Shown here in pieces: positions 22,101-29,451 of a DNA stretch of 64,000 nt. Location of the stretch: NCBI GenBank assembly GCA_031763025.1, contig JASSKH010000010.1, forward strand, positions 2,480,001-2,544,000, given 5' to 3'. The stretch comes from Macrocystis pyrifera (Eukaryota > Sar > Phaeophyceae > Laminariales > Laminariaceae). The first letter of the stretch is position 1; the number at the start of each line of letters is the position of its first letter. The notes under the pieces were generated by a model. The model was not told the DNA's origin. It made no database searches and was given only the letters and a program-made list of their open reading frames with translations. Made by a program: the position numbers and the translations under genes.

Positions 22101-25100
22101 TAGGGTAAAATCCCTGATATATATATATATATGACGAGGGCCGTGTCTCACCACTCCTTCCACACTCAATGTGTAAACGAATGTTTATCAATTTTTCGTA
22201 CTTTTTCCAACTTTTTCTCTTCGTAGGAGCGCTTTTCGGCAAAACGCTAACTACCCTGACACGGGAAGCCCGGCCGGAGACATTGGCCGAGGTCTTGGCG
22301 CGATCCGTGCACTCTGGAGCGCGTGGCGGGCGCTCAAAGTTTTTTTTTTTTCCGGCGGGAGTGGATGAGACGAGTTCCCTGGTTTCAGTACGAGAGGCCA
22401 TATTTTGTACGTACGCACCGGTAGAATGTCGTCAGCGATTTGCCCTTTAACGAGCACATAGCCCAGCTATATACCAGGTAAACAACAGACACCCGGAAGA
22501 GAGCAACAAAGCTACAACGCTGCCGCCCATAAGCACCAGCAGGCAACACCGTGCGTGTGCGACACACCCATCTGCGCTGTACTGCTGTGGCTAGTTGTGT
22601 TTATGAGAGCCTGCGGTCCGTAATCCACCATCTACTTATCTTTGCTGCTGTGCGTGACAGAACCACGCACACTCCGAACGGAAACCTAAGAACCGTTCGA
22701 ATCGAATATGAGTATCCCAACTGTCCTTATATTTTCAAAGTTTTGTGTGTTTTTGGCCTAGGCAAACTCAAGAAACCTACACATCAGACAGCATGCAAAT
22801 ACAAACACCGTTACTATCCCGCCAACAGTAGCAGCACAAGCAGCAGCGGGCCACACCGCGCGCGTGTCTCAGGTCCGTGGTGTACTGCTGTGCCTAGTTG
22901 CTTTATCGGAAGCTGCGGCCCGTCACCTGTCATCACCACTCTCTCTCTCTCTCTCTTCTGCTGTGCTGCATTGCATGTGTGTGCAGTAAAAAAATAAAGC
23001 CTGGCATCAGGTACCAGGTGATACGGATCTTTGTAATATAGTAAAATGATCATCTACGTAACCCAGACACCACAGATATCAAAACAGCACATGAGAAGTG
23101 CAGGGCGCGTGCCACTAACCAGCTGGCTATAACGCTCTACACGCCTGCCGCTCGAGAGCAGAGCAGGAAGCAACATCACGTCACAGCAGAGATACCGCGT
23201 TGCCATGCAGCAAACAGAGAGTATACATAAGACCATGCAATACCATGTCTTCGTACTGGATGCGACCGGCGGGACATGCACATGCTTAGCAACAGAGATG
23301 CGTTGAAAGAGAGAACTAAGTCATAGGCAAGTCTACTTAGAGACGGCACGCCTTGAAAGAGCCGAATGGATACATATGTGTACTACAGTCAGTGTTACAG
23401 TGGTCCTATGGAATAGCACAACTACCACAACCGACTGGGCATGCCTTCGTCTCGCTGTCAACTTGCGCTTATTGGGCGTTTGCGACTGTCGTCACCTGTT
23501 GTGTGCTCCGGTGGTAAGCATTCACGAAAAAAAAAAGCCAAAAAGCTCTTGTTGGAGTTTTATCGGATTTTCGGAGATTTTCGGTCGAACGGCGAAGATT
23601 TTCGGTTGAACGGCGAGAGGAATTCCGGTCGAAAGGCGAGAGGATTTCCGGCCGAACCGCGAAGGTTTTTGGTCGAAAGACGAGAGGATTTTCGGCCTTC
23701 ACAACGCCTGTAAGATATCCGGCTTCATTGCACCCGGCTCAACAAGTACGGCGTGCCCTACTATATTTTCAGGCGGCCGTTTGGTCTTCAGAATAGTTAC
23801 CAAACGTTGCTGATATTTCCATCCCAAGAGGACAACCATCATTCCATTACGGGGGGCCATAGTAAATAGGACCAAATATTGTTAGTAAAAAAAATGAAAC
23901 AAATAGGTTTTTGTGTGTACCGTAGGTCCTATTAACTATGGTACCCCGTAATAGGCTTGTGGAGATTCTCATGCCAATGCTGCGGGGAAAATAGCTCAAA
24001 TTACTGCTGTAGGACCTACTGCTGTTGTGTTATACCATGTACACAGTAATAATATTAGGATTCGATCAAACCCGTGTTTTTCCATGTTGTAACCGCTTTG
24101 ATCTCAGGATGGAAACCCACCCACGGCCAACCCGGTTAGCGTCGCAAAAGGGCAGAGACGGCAGCTTTTAAAGAGGTTCGACGTTGATGCGTGCTCTACT
24201 GCTTTTTTGGTAGGTCATGAGGCCTGCCGGCGACATCATTCGCGCTTGTGAACGCAGACGTCATTGTTTTTTTTTTCCGTTGAAGAGAAATCGGATATAT
24301 ATATACATATCTTACATGTATATCTTACGAGTATATATATATATGGAAGACAGGGTCGGAGATACCTATCGCGGATCTCGTAACACGCACGCGCGAGGAC
24401 ACGTCACCGGTCAAGCAATACCAGATCTCGGGGCACGAGCGGTCTCACGCCAATGACGGTGTTGACCCGTCCCCGAGAGATCGCTATCGGGAGACTATTC
24501 CGCCGCAAGACTCTGGGGGGATCTAAGTCCTCTCCACCGAGTCAGACTAGGTCTAGCATCTCCTTGCTAACTATCAATGAGAGATTTTGCTCGGCTTACG
24601 TTGGCCGTAACGACGGCTGCAAGGGATCCTCGCCTCGCGACCTCACCACGGCGACTTCTCCGCGACTTCTTCCCGGCGACGTCTCCGAGACTACATCAGT
24701 ACGAACGACGAGCACAGGATCTACATTTGTGACCACCGTGATCTTTGATCATGCCACTCTCCGGAGGACGAAGACACGCCTGGCGTCCGAGGCGGCGTCC
24801 GACCCGCGCGGCCAACGCGATTCCAATGTATTCGAAGCTATGGCGCCCTCCGACCAAGAAGGATCAGCAGGCCGGAGCGGAGGGTCCCGAGCAAACCGAC
24901 CAGGCGGCGACGACGACGAGCCCAGCCCTTCCGCCGACGACCAGCCTGCGGAAACTACAGCTCAGGCCTCCAGTCTGGCGGAGGACCTCAAGGCGGGTCC
25001 GAGCCCCTTTCCCCCGGCGACCCCGTTCGAATCGAGACGGCGGCGTGCCTGCGACGGTGCATGCTGGACGGCACGACCCCGCCAGCCTGGGTGCTAGAGC

Positions 25101-28100
25101 TGGTCATGCCAGGGAGCACGCGTCCGGTGGACGGACCCGCAGGGGCTGAATCTGGAAAGGTGAGAGGAGTCCCAACGTTGCCACAACAGAATCTCGATGT
25201 AGCTCTTCAAGGGGCCGCGAACACACGCACTGACGCAGCCAGGCCAATCCAACACTCGAGCAGTTCTGACAGCAGCAGTCCGTCGCAGGCACGCCGCCGG
25301 CTCGAATCCCACGGTGGTCGGCAATGTAGATCCTGTGCTGTTGTTTTTGTTGTTTTGGTTGTTTTTGTTGTTGATATCGTTATTCTGTTCCGGCGTGGTT
25401 TAGTTTGTTGTATTTGATGTTTGTGCCTTCTCTGTGTTCATTATTTGTGTTGGTTGTTGCTTCGTGTTTGCTGTCTGTTGCCATTGTCAACAAACCGGAC
25501 ATATCACGATTTCTACATACAAGCAGTCCGTATTACGGGGGAACACAGCAATCAGGACCAAATATGCTTGGTGAAAATACTGGAACATACAGGTTTTAGT
25601 GTACACGATGGGTCCTGACTACTATGGGCACCCGTAATATTACCGTAGATCCTACTCGTATACGTGGTTGCCATTGTGATGTTAAGATATGTATCTCGGC
25701 AAGGCGCTTCGCTCCGCGGGCGGCTTCCGCCACCCGCTACGCGCTGGCTTGCAGTGAAGAAAACCAGATGTGAGTGAAGCGGACCGCGATACCCGCGACT
25801 ACAGATGCAAATTGACGACTTGGAAATGCCAAGAGCTCCTACGTAATCAGACCTTCAAATGGGGATCTCACCTCACCTGTCCGAAAATGTGTGCATAACA
25901 AAAAAAATATACGATATTGTTGGCCCAGTGTGCTCTCAGCGCTCCTCAGCGTTTCGTAGGCGTATATATTTTTGCGTTGTTCGTGCTAGCGCCAGATGAG
26001 GTTCACCTCACGGGACGAAACTGCCTCATCGTGATCGCCGATCCCGACTGTGTCGGTGGCGGCCTCCGGCGTGCTTGCGCCGTGCCCTGGCTGCCGGCTG
26101 GTCGGGTGTGAACACGTCAGCTGTGACTTGGACCAGTTGAGTGGTCAACACTTGATTCATGACAGTCTCGTGGCCAAAGAATTTGGTTGTCGGCCTACCT
26201 TTGCCCCGTCAGGTCTACTCTTGGCCCGTCACACCCTCTTCTAAAATATTATAGTTTTTACCATGAGGATGTCCTTGACTGCTGCGGCCGGGTGTGCTGT
26301 GCTTGTTTCTTGCAGAAGCTTTTTACAAAAACATCAGCTGTGAGTTGGACGAGTTGAGTGGCCGAAAATTGATTGATCACAGTCTCGTGGCCGAAGATTT
26401 TGGTTGACGGCCTACCTTTGCCCCATCAAGCCTACCTTTGACCCGTCAAACCCTCTCCTGAAATATAACGTTTTGAGCATTGGGATGTCCTTGACGGCTG
26501 CCTGTCAAGGGGCAAATGTGCCGTCAACCGACATACCTACTCGCTCGTGACCGTAAAAATATTCTGTTTTCGATGCCAGCACCCAGATTGGACCTCTTCC
26601 CCTTTGGCCGAAACGGGAGAGGCCGAATCCTCGGCGGCTTTCCACAGCTCATGGCGGCAAGAGTGTGGGGAATATGGGCTGGGGTGGCCGGTCTCATGCT
26701 CCGCCGTTGCTTGTGCGTTGAGGGTTGGGCGTTCCAAAAACGAGTGTGCAAATTCCGATTCGGGCTATTTCACGTGTGAAAGCACGAGTTTTGCGCAAAA
26801 CTGCTGAGATTTGTAGGCTAGCATATGGTCGGGAAACGAGCGTCACGAGCCTTTTCGGCTGCTGTGCATGCCGGGCGACTAGGCTCCGTGAGGCAGAGAA
26901 GACGGGGTCTTTGGTTTCGACTGAATCCGATAAGTCTACGCCGCGAGAGGAGCGGTACAGTGGTGGGAGGTACAAACTGTGTCTACGATTTTGTTTTTGT
27001 TTACACGCAGCAGGCAGCAGCAATGGCAATGATTGCCATCAATGGGAATGACTATATATACACAGTTATTCCCATTAGGCACCAGCAATGGCAATGACGA
27101 GTACTCGTTATTGCCATTGGGCATCAGTATTACATACATGAGGCGTGGAGTTTCGGTTGTATTGTAAAGGCGTTTTTCTTTTTTATCGTGTAACCGCCAA
27201 GCAAAAATTTAAGTCATGAACATGTATCGGTTAGGACGAGGTACACCGACAACATCGTGCTTCTTCCTCCTCGTGCGCCACCGAGCTCCCCTGCCCCGAC
27301 TAATGTGCCAGGGGCAGCCTCGGGCGTGCATGATGTGTTACTGCTGCTGCTCCTGTTGCCGCTGTTCATCCGCTGCCCTGGTGCTACTGCTATGTATGTC
27401 CTGCTGCTGTTCTGTTCTGCGGCTAGTGCTGCTGCTTTGTCTGCGATATGTTTTTGCTGCTGACCCCAGTGTAAGCATGTTAATTATGCAAGTCAACTTC
27501 TCTCGGTGATGTATCTCCGCATCTTAAAGCTGAAAGACGGATCCATCTGCTTCGGAAGCTGTACTATTAATAGTACCGTCTCGCAATTGACATTTATACG
27601 TATCGCGTCTCGGCGGAGGTCTCGTGCCAGCGTAATTTTCGTATGGCATGCACCTGTACGCTATGCTGTTGCTGCTTGCTGCTGCTGAACTTGCTGCACC
27701 AACGTAATCGCCGGCGCTTCGTACTGTCGGTTAACTCGATCGGCGGCTGCTCAACTGATTGTTTAGCATCCATCTGTGCAGGCAGTATACAGTACGGACG
27801 CCGAACGTCTCGTACGTAGTACTTTGTAGTGCTGCTTGCTGCTGTATACGAACGAGTAATACGTTGTTGGGCCGGATGGCGGATGTCAATGTTTTTGTTT
27901 TTCTCGTGTTTGCAGCGTTTTCTTTCTCTTCACTCAAAATTGTCTTTTTTAATGCACCCCTTGGCAGTACTATCGCACTAGCAGCCTCGAGTTGCACACC
28001 GGTACGCCCTAAGCCATTACGGGCTTGCGCGGAGCCGCAGGCGGGCGTCAGCCCGCCGCGGCGAAGCCCCCCTTGTACTATATACCAAACTACTCTCTAC

Positions 28101-29451
28101 GTACATTCCTGGGCGCTGGGCGCCGGTTTGGACTTGGTCATAGCATAGGAACCGCTACAGTATAAGAATAAGAAATAAGGAACAACCTATTATAGTATAA
28201 GAAAAAGAACACAAGGCTCGTTTTTTGGGGGACGCTAAGAAAATTGGACTACCAAAAAAATCGTGCTCAGCGGCGAGTGCAACACTAAAACCCACGGGTA
28301 CCAGGTACCAGGTACAGAATAGGCAGGATACTGGAGGTTGTTCGTTCAAGGATGGGGTGGGGTTACAACAAGCTTCGTAAGACGTTTCTTTTGGGCGCCA
28401 CCATGCTGCTGCTGTCTGTTTGTACACCGACGTGTGCGATATCTCCTCAAGCGTGTAGGAAGAGCGGCGCTCATCAGCACGAAGAGTACATCATTCGGAA
28501 CGCATGTGGTATGAGTCAGGTATGTTATTTTCATTTTGTGTACAGGTAGTCGGGACACGCACGTACCCATTCCATACCACGAGCAGCCGGGGCTGCTTCT
28601 TCGTGTGGGCTATTCCGATTTCCCTCTCAAGTGTCCCGAATCCCGAATCTACGCTCCCTATGTCTCGCTCTACTCCCGCTGCTGTAAATCTGACGCTCCC
28701 AGCCAACCACACAAAGGACTGATAACGATCAACAATTAGTATTAATATATAATCTCAACGCCGTTATGATACATTGAGCAGGATCTGTGAAAGTACAGAT
28801 CCAACCCGTCAGTGAACACGTGCTTCAACAGATACTGCTCTTGTAGATCACGCGGCTTTCATATCTGCAACGAAAGCAATTCATACCTGATCCCTCCCTG
28901 TCTGTACTCGTAGATCAACATACTGGTACGTACAAGGTATAGGGTACCGATCAGGAATGTATATGGTCCCGAAATACCTACTGCTGTGGATCGTGAAGAG
29001 GGGGTCGGTGATTGATCTGTCCGATGCGCCGAGCTGTCAAACACGGAACAACACGAATGACAAGGGCTGAAGGGTGAATAAAACCTGGCGCGTGTGAAGA
29101 CGTCACCAGGTGGAATGTCGCATCAAAATCCCGTGCACCGAGAGTAATTAACTGGTATTCTGCTGTGATAATAAATGCGAGTAATTCTTGTGGCAAGCTG
29201 CTTGTTGTTTCAGTACATACTCGTCCTGCTTGTGCTTGTGAAGTGCAAAAAAACAAGGACGGCAACTGGACGATGATGAAGAGATTTGAATCCAACATCA
29301 GGAGATGATGCGATGCCACATGCTCACTTCAGCGCCACACAGCCGGCAACCAGCGCAGAGCTGACAGCCGCCAATCCGCACTCACAATGGGGTGGTCCCT
29401 TCGCCAGGACTTGCGTTCTTCCTTCAGCCTGGCCTCCGCTATACCGCTCAT
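6741..29451 (-). CDS. UBC9: SUMO-conjugating E2 enzyme UBC9 (six exons, complete)
   Basis: Exons in coding order: 29451-29386, 21533-21456, 11371-11303, 10026-9956, 8835-8707, 6807-6741. All junctions are GT-AG, frames agree across every junction, and the total is 480 bases: 159 residues plus TGA, against 158 in human UBC9. The protein starts [20 protein letters not shown]. It has the E2 HPN motif at residues 83-85 (FHPNVYPSG) and the active-site cysteine at 93 (SGTICLSILDED), with Tyr87 also kept. UBC9 takes SUMO from the E1 as a thioester and passes it to lysines, often directly at psi-K-x-E sites, mainly in the nucleus. Residue 127 is Ser in NPNSPAQ; human UBC9 has Asp there, and budding yeast, as I recall, has Ser. 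About 98% of the gene is intron, including a 7.9-kb intron 1 and a 10.1-kb intron 2 that contains a DIRS-like element. Very sure of identity; expression not shown. Confidence 0.96.
6905..7445 (+). repeat. Poly-G-headed repeat, two copies incl. long copy
   Basis: G-rich heads followed by TGTACTC and the core CATGCATGGCCGTAG (first copy about 6917, second about 7008). The second copy extends through GCCGGGACGGAGC, ACCGACCAGGCAGACATTG and AAGCGCGAAGCGCC to an A-run and ACGGTACCCTGG, giving the family's long form (about 440 bp). In UBC9 intron 5, antisense to that gene, beginning about 100 bases before its exon 6 acceptor. Confidence 0.8.
7486..7580. repeat. Poly-G tract of 95 bases
   Basis: Uninterrupted G, directly followed by TGTACTCATT and the CATGCATGGCCGTAG core at about 7591. 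It is the head of another copy of the repeat in UBC9 intron 5. Confidence 0.92.
7581..7735 (+). repeat. Poly-G-headed repeat, two further copies
   Basis: The first copy follows the 95-base G-run. The second (G-run 7640-7656, then CGTACTCATTTGTTGATTGC) belongs to a sister subfamily with a CGCATCCCTTTCGA tail. Confidence 0.75.
7758..8530 (+). repeat. Poly-G-headed repeat, long copy split by a foldback element
   Basis: The head and CATGCATGG core are at 7760-7800; the rest (CCCTCACTTCCCTACAATGC onward) resumes at 8047 and runs through ACGGTACCCTGG to CGACGCCAACCCAACC (about 8510). The 7836-8036 foldback element sits between the two parts, an insertion into an older copy. Confidence 0.7.
7836..8036. 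mobile_element. Foldback element, TAGTGCCGGTA family
   Basis: TTGGTCCCTCTATATAGTGC at the left is answered by GCCGGCCCTACAGAGGGACC at the right, with inner palindromic TAGTGCCGGTA/TACCGGCACTA arms. Related copies at 31302-31500 and 48268-48400. Confidence 0.65.
8707..8835 (-). CDS. UBC9: UBC9 exon 5
   Basis: 129 bases, residues 95-137, [17 protein letters not shown]... to AYQLF and two bases of Val. Acceptor CAG|CATTTT, donor CGT|GTGAGT. Confidence 0.95.
8875..9485. repeat. Minisatellite with TTCGCGGCGAA palindrome
   Basis: About a dozen half-units of about 50 bp, each with a version of CACGTTACGTTTCGCGGCGA then AACGG or AACAG. Alternate spacers give a higher-order period near 100 bp. Lies in UBC9 intron 4. 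Confidence 0.8.
9574..9681 (+). mobile_element. Foldback MITE family A, copy 1
   Basis: About 108 bp with inverted ends (consensus ACGGGGGACCATAGTAAATA ... complement) and an asymmetric AT-rich centre (AAATATAGGTTTTTGTGTG). In UBC9 intron 4. Flanking TA fits a TA target duplication. Confidence 0.85.
9956..10026 (-). CDS. UBC9: UBC9 exon 4 (active-site exon)
   Basis: 71 bases, residues 72 to the first two bases of 95. Contains HPN (83-85) and Cys93. Acceptor GCAG|CCGCCA, donor CAG|GTAAAG. A gene-sense C-tract (G-run at 10071-10099 on +) lies about 45 bases before the acceptor. Confidence 0.95.
10774..10882 (+). mobile_element. Foldback MITE family A, copy 2
   Basis: GGGGGGGCATAGTAAATAGG at the left, CCTATTTACTGTGCCCCCCC at the right. 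In UBC9 intron 3. Confidence 0.85.
11303..11371 (-). CDS. UBC9: UBC9 exon 3
   Basis: 69 bases, residues 49-71, [12 protein letters not shown]... to EDYPSK. Acceptor CAG|GAGGAC, donor AAG|GTTTGT. Encodes the central beta strands of the E2 fold. Confidence 0.95.
11533..11606. mobile_element. Foldback MITE family B
   Basis: About 75 bp with arms GGACGGAAATACAAGCAACG and the complement GGTCCTTACATTTCCGCCC. Other copies at 31203, 40563, 41248, 44105 and 49921. Confidence 0.6.
11607..12589. other. UBC9 intron 2, left part
   Basis: No exon or recognised repeat. Plus-strand open frames here have no motif. Confidence 0.4.
12590..14790. repeat. Tandem-repeat tract upstream of the DIRS-like element
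   Basis: Three nested arrays. About 12640-12950: units of about 90 bp with GGGATCGATGGC and ATCGCGAGACAC. About 13420-14000: four to five units of about 140 bp with GTGCCGGTGCACTAAAAAGC, GGCGCCACCGCGTCGGCCGG and CCCGTCCCTCACCACCGATA. About 14400-14780: two units of about 225 bp with AAGATGCCGGTGCATGTCAA and AGTAAGCCCCACCCTCG. The array ends just before the element's first ORF, so it may be the element's leader or promoter region, or an unrelated intronic satellite. Confidence 0.8.
14880..16943 (+). CDS. Gag-like protein of DIRS-like element, CCCH zinc finger
   Basis: 687-codon frame from an ATG in AACGATGGCGG. Residues 20-60 are helical and charged ([20 protein letters not shown]). About 110-320 is a Gly/Ala-rich repeat region with [11 protein letters not shown] units. 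About 330-530 is a globular, mainly helical part ([11 protein letters not shown] onward) that is probably the capsid-like domain. Residues 551-570 form a CCCH zinc finger, C-x8-C-x5-C-x3-H, where most Gags have a CCHC knuckle. After the G7 run at 16728-16734 the frame gives poly-Ala; the frame ending at 16900 instead gives a Gly/Ser linker ending [15 protein letters not shown], so an indel in that run probably moved the original stop. Likely role: RNA binding and particle formation. Confidence 0.75.
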   Translation: MAEKGIGRTPGSDGDEEAPVSLADFATFKQEMANEVAQLQAALQRSRDEVIEASRRSAHGGRGGDASGSGPQPGSSAAGAAPLDHSPSTALLGPPTGQFFGSPVAGVLPPDSSIADQPVDGAAGARAGLRGSLNPAQSRLAVGPGRAGDYGGTPGGAGAAGAPLGQAGPGGYGGTLGGAGAAGAPLGQGGQFAVGPGGRGYGSVSSGIGATAGPAGRATYGGALAGTGAARVHLGQAGGLVVGPVGGLGYGAYAGGTGGAGAFSGQAGGLAAGSARGLGFAPGGTGANGAPSAALGHVANDGPGGLAVGADMYGDGSAGNPFTALGRQVGKIMTNRAVASWGNPATRLWQILCGGRPASMQRAAVQGYVGASVNISAGVHGMLEALDDLDFLAFTPRGGAGITLPLAQHLSILGHAIVTIASRGLPQGGADLQVARARLEALARAFSAGATILNDHVMEHFAVADRPANRARLAALVTKDLETFALDLRCVSDSCGHAWAYPPPVESFPAIPGPHWPRLSGYVALGGLINAEVQQPRRTSATVAGVGAGECRQWGKTGKCRFGDACVFTHVGPARKTSSGNKRKAATGGGSADSGDAASGAASGEPRAKRAKGKGKGGAAVRVTEAAAAAAAAIAAAVVAAVVPAAAAAVAAVAAGRRAGGPSLARRRPGLTNRGTGLAPQQGRGRS
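17028..18842 (+). CDS. Reverse transcriptase / RNase H of DIRS-like element
   Basis: 604 codons. RT motif A is [14 protein letters not shown] (Asp218); the B-like region is [19 protein letters not shown]; motif C reads [10 protein letters not shown] (329-338), with Asn332 where the catalytic YxDD has its first Asp. The RNase H part has TLWSDASGD (Asp529) and NVLELLGM (Glu578). The frame then breaks at about 18778: one base fewer than expected turns the frame into an unrelated tail ending at 18842, and the remaining RNase H residues ([22 protein letters not shown]) continue in the next frame. The start may be later than 17028, since the first 25 residues look unconserved. The function would be copying the element's RNA; the Asn and the frameshift suggest an inactive copy. 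Confidence 0.85.
   Translation: MSVVVLLRDMQHVASPTSASRSEIMDRVAQQYVQYFRASGSHFGCMPAIETSLNVPRVKAARIRFWFGRQKGFPGVEQLAETVEHGAPVHVEGSTDIGAALAYSNHSSVARHSDTIIAKIFDDVRFGRAVIFPRSEAHTIPGLRLSPLAVIVSPSKTRIIHDLTFSSSQYAHSVNADTDFERAPPVALGHVLRDVIWRILYLRRRFGPSARIVLSKIDVTEAFRQVSVQRAGAPVFGYGFREWIVTDRRLQFGWRSSPGFFCMFSAALEHAHRHTSYEDAVVMDQGRIATQHVAATPPRATDRPTPFPPGCRVPVGKAGGRRSQFFARYYVNDGILVEVQWWPDGRRCRRASASLASDHFRLFGERSSRDPPLLSSRKISQWDTVLCVLGWEIDTVAMTISVPVAKLEQLRDTLSEWPSDRAFASEGELRSLTGRLLHLCEIVRPGKYFVRRTLNQVGLAPVRAWSEKFHVPHARAASSSRIQLGPEFHADVSFWRLLVQGGLGSVAGRLSAPLCRSYMQPPAFTLWSDASGDAMGDYFLGPVPGAGVWWRVEFNADVRARLREKVSGWNDLSINVLELLGMVVQRGYSFTSRTSSLVTRGIPS
18780..20222 (+). pseudogene. End of RNase H and tyrosine recombinase of DIRS-like element, frameshifted
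   Basis: The frame beginning about 18780 finishes RNase H (GDNTSAV, ADGISRW), then enters the recombinase. Its N-terminal SAM-like helices read in another frame for a short piece ([20 protein letters not shown], about 19140-19200) before the first frame resumes at [15 protein letters not shown] (about 19250). The catalytic domain follows: Arg in [12 protein letters not shown] (about 19580), then a further shift in the G-run at 19666-19674, then LHSLRIG (His-x-x-Arg, about 20003) and KTYTRNN with the candidate nucleophilic Tyr (about 20110). So the R, H-x-x-R and Y set is present but spread over frames with at least three breaks. Assembly indels in G-runs could explain some, not all. Confidence 0.8.
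20323..20424. repeat. Hairpin at the 3' end of the DIRS-like element
   Basis: Outer arms are G13 plus AACTCCTGG on the left and CCAGGAGA plus C11 on the right; inner arms are ACGAGAGTCAGCGGC and GCCGCGGCTCTCGT. About 100 bases after the recombinase stop, so it may be a terminal structure of the element. Confidence 0.6.
20500..20585 (+). repeat. Poly-G-headed repeat, short copy
   Basis: G-run, TGTACTCGATAGGAGAGATG, then CATGCATGGTCGTAG. Just outside the hairpin of the DIRS-like element, in UBC9 intron 2. Confidence 0.75.
20985..21400. repeat. Minisatellite, about 70-bp units (ACTAAAACCAGTACAATAAGG)
   Basis: Five to six degenerate units containing CACTAAAACCAGTACAATAA, AAGAGCCGTTGACGCGTCC and a CGTTCCCCCTA-type segment. 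On the other strand the unit reads TACTGGTTTTAGTGTA, linking it to the arrays at 43425-43600 and 48600-49170. Ends about 55 bases from the UBC9 exon 2 donor. Confidence 0.7.
21456..21533 (-). CDS. UBC9: UBC9 exon 2
   Basis: 78 bases, residues 23-48, beginning [11 protein letters not shown] and ending RWECGLPGP. Acceptor CAG|GGATTT, donor CCG|GTGAGT. Phase 0 at both ends. Confidence 0.95.
21637..21870. repeat. Dispersed GATC-rich repeat, copy 1
   Basis: Shares ATGATCTAGTTCCTCACCTG, a CAGATCCAACCC segment and CCCACCCGGC with copies near 28765, 47255, 52160, 55830 and 61340. In UBC9 intron 1. Confidence 0.65.
22178..22430. repeat. Dispersed repeat pair, copy 1
   Basis: About 250 bp alike in order and sequence to 33376-33620: CTTTTTCCAACTTTTTCTCT, GGCAAAACG, CGCGATCCGTGCACTCTG, TTTTTCCGGCGGGAGTGGAT. 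Probably a fragment of an unrecognised element. Confidence 0.7.
22431..23560. other. UBC9 intron 1, no further features recognised
   Basis: No exon, RNA or repeat that I can support; a (CT)n run lies near 22940. Confidence 0.4.
23565..23700. repeat. Short minisatellite (about 24-bp units)
   Basis: Five to six units of the type TTTTCGGTCGAACGGCGAAG. In UBC9 intron 1. Confidence 0.75.
23846..23952 (+). mobile_element. Foldback MITE family A, copy 3
   Basis: TTACGGGGGGCCATAGTAAA to the complementary CTATGGTACCCCGTAATA. In UBC9 intron 1. Confidence 0.85.
24453..25097 (+). other. Open frame of unknown origin, possible retroelement fragment
   Basis: 214 codons in UBC9 intron 1, antisense to it. 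The second half is hydrophilic and low-complexity (Asp, Pro, Ser, Ala; [19 protein letters not shown]), as in retroelement Gag N-termini. No domain recognised, no partner LTR seen. A frame of this size in GC-rich DNA can occur by chance. Confidence 0.25.
25532..25640 (+). mobile_element. Foldback MITE family A, copy 4
   Basis: ATTACGGGGGAACACAGCAA at the left, ACTATGGGCACCCGTAATAT at the right; more diverged than other copies. In UBC9 intron 1. Confidence 0.75.
25641..28764. other. UBC9 intron 1, long stretch without gene
   Basis: Contains a degenerate duplicated segment (CAGCTGTGACTTGGACCAGT near 26120 and 26335, each followed by GCCTACCTTTGCCCC), GCAATGGCAATGA-type simple repeats near 27020-27120, and CTG/GCT-rich stretches near 27340-27450 and 27665. 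No exon of UBC9 is missing, so none is expected here. Confidence 0.45.
28765..29000. repeat. Dispersed GATC-rich repeat, copy 2
   Basis: GATCTGTGAAAGTACAGATC, AGATCCAACCC and TAGATCAAC elements in the same order as the other copies. Close to the UBC9 exon 1 donor side. Confidence 0.55.
29386..29451 (-). CDS. UBC9: UBC9 exon 1 (start)
   Basis: 66 bases, residues 1-22, from ATG (29451-29449) to HPI. Donor ATT|GTGAGT. This N-terminal helix is the SUMO/E1-binding end in known UBC9 proteins. The start fits the family length exactly. Confidence 0.95.

Noticed and set aside
25285..25325. Possible tRNA T-arm (GGCTCGAATCCCAC)
   Set aside because: The flanking bases do not form a T-stem and no A-box lies at the right distance.
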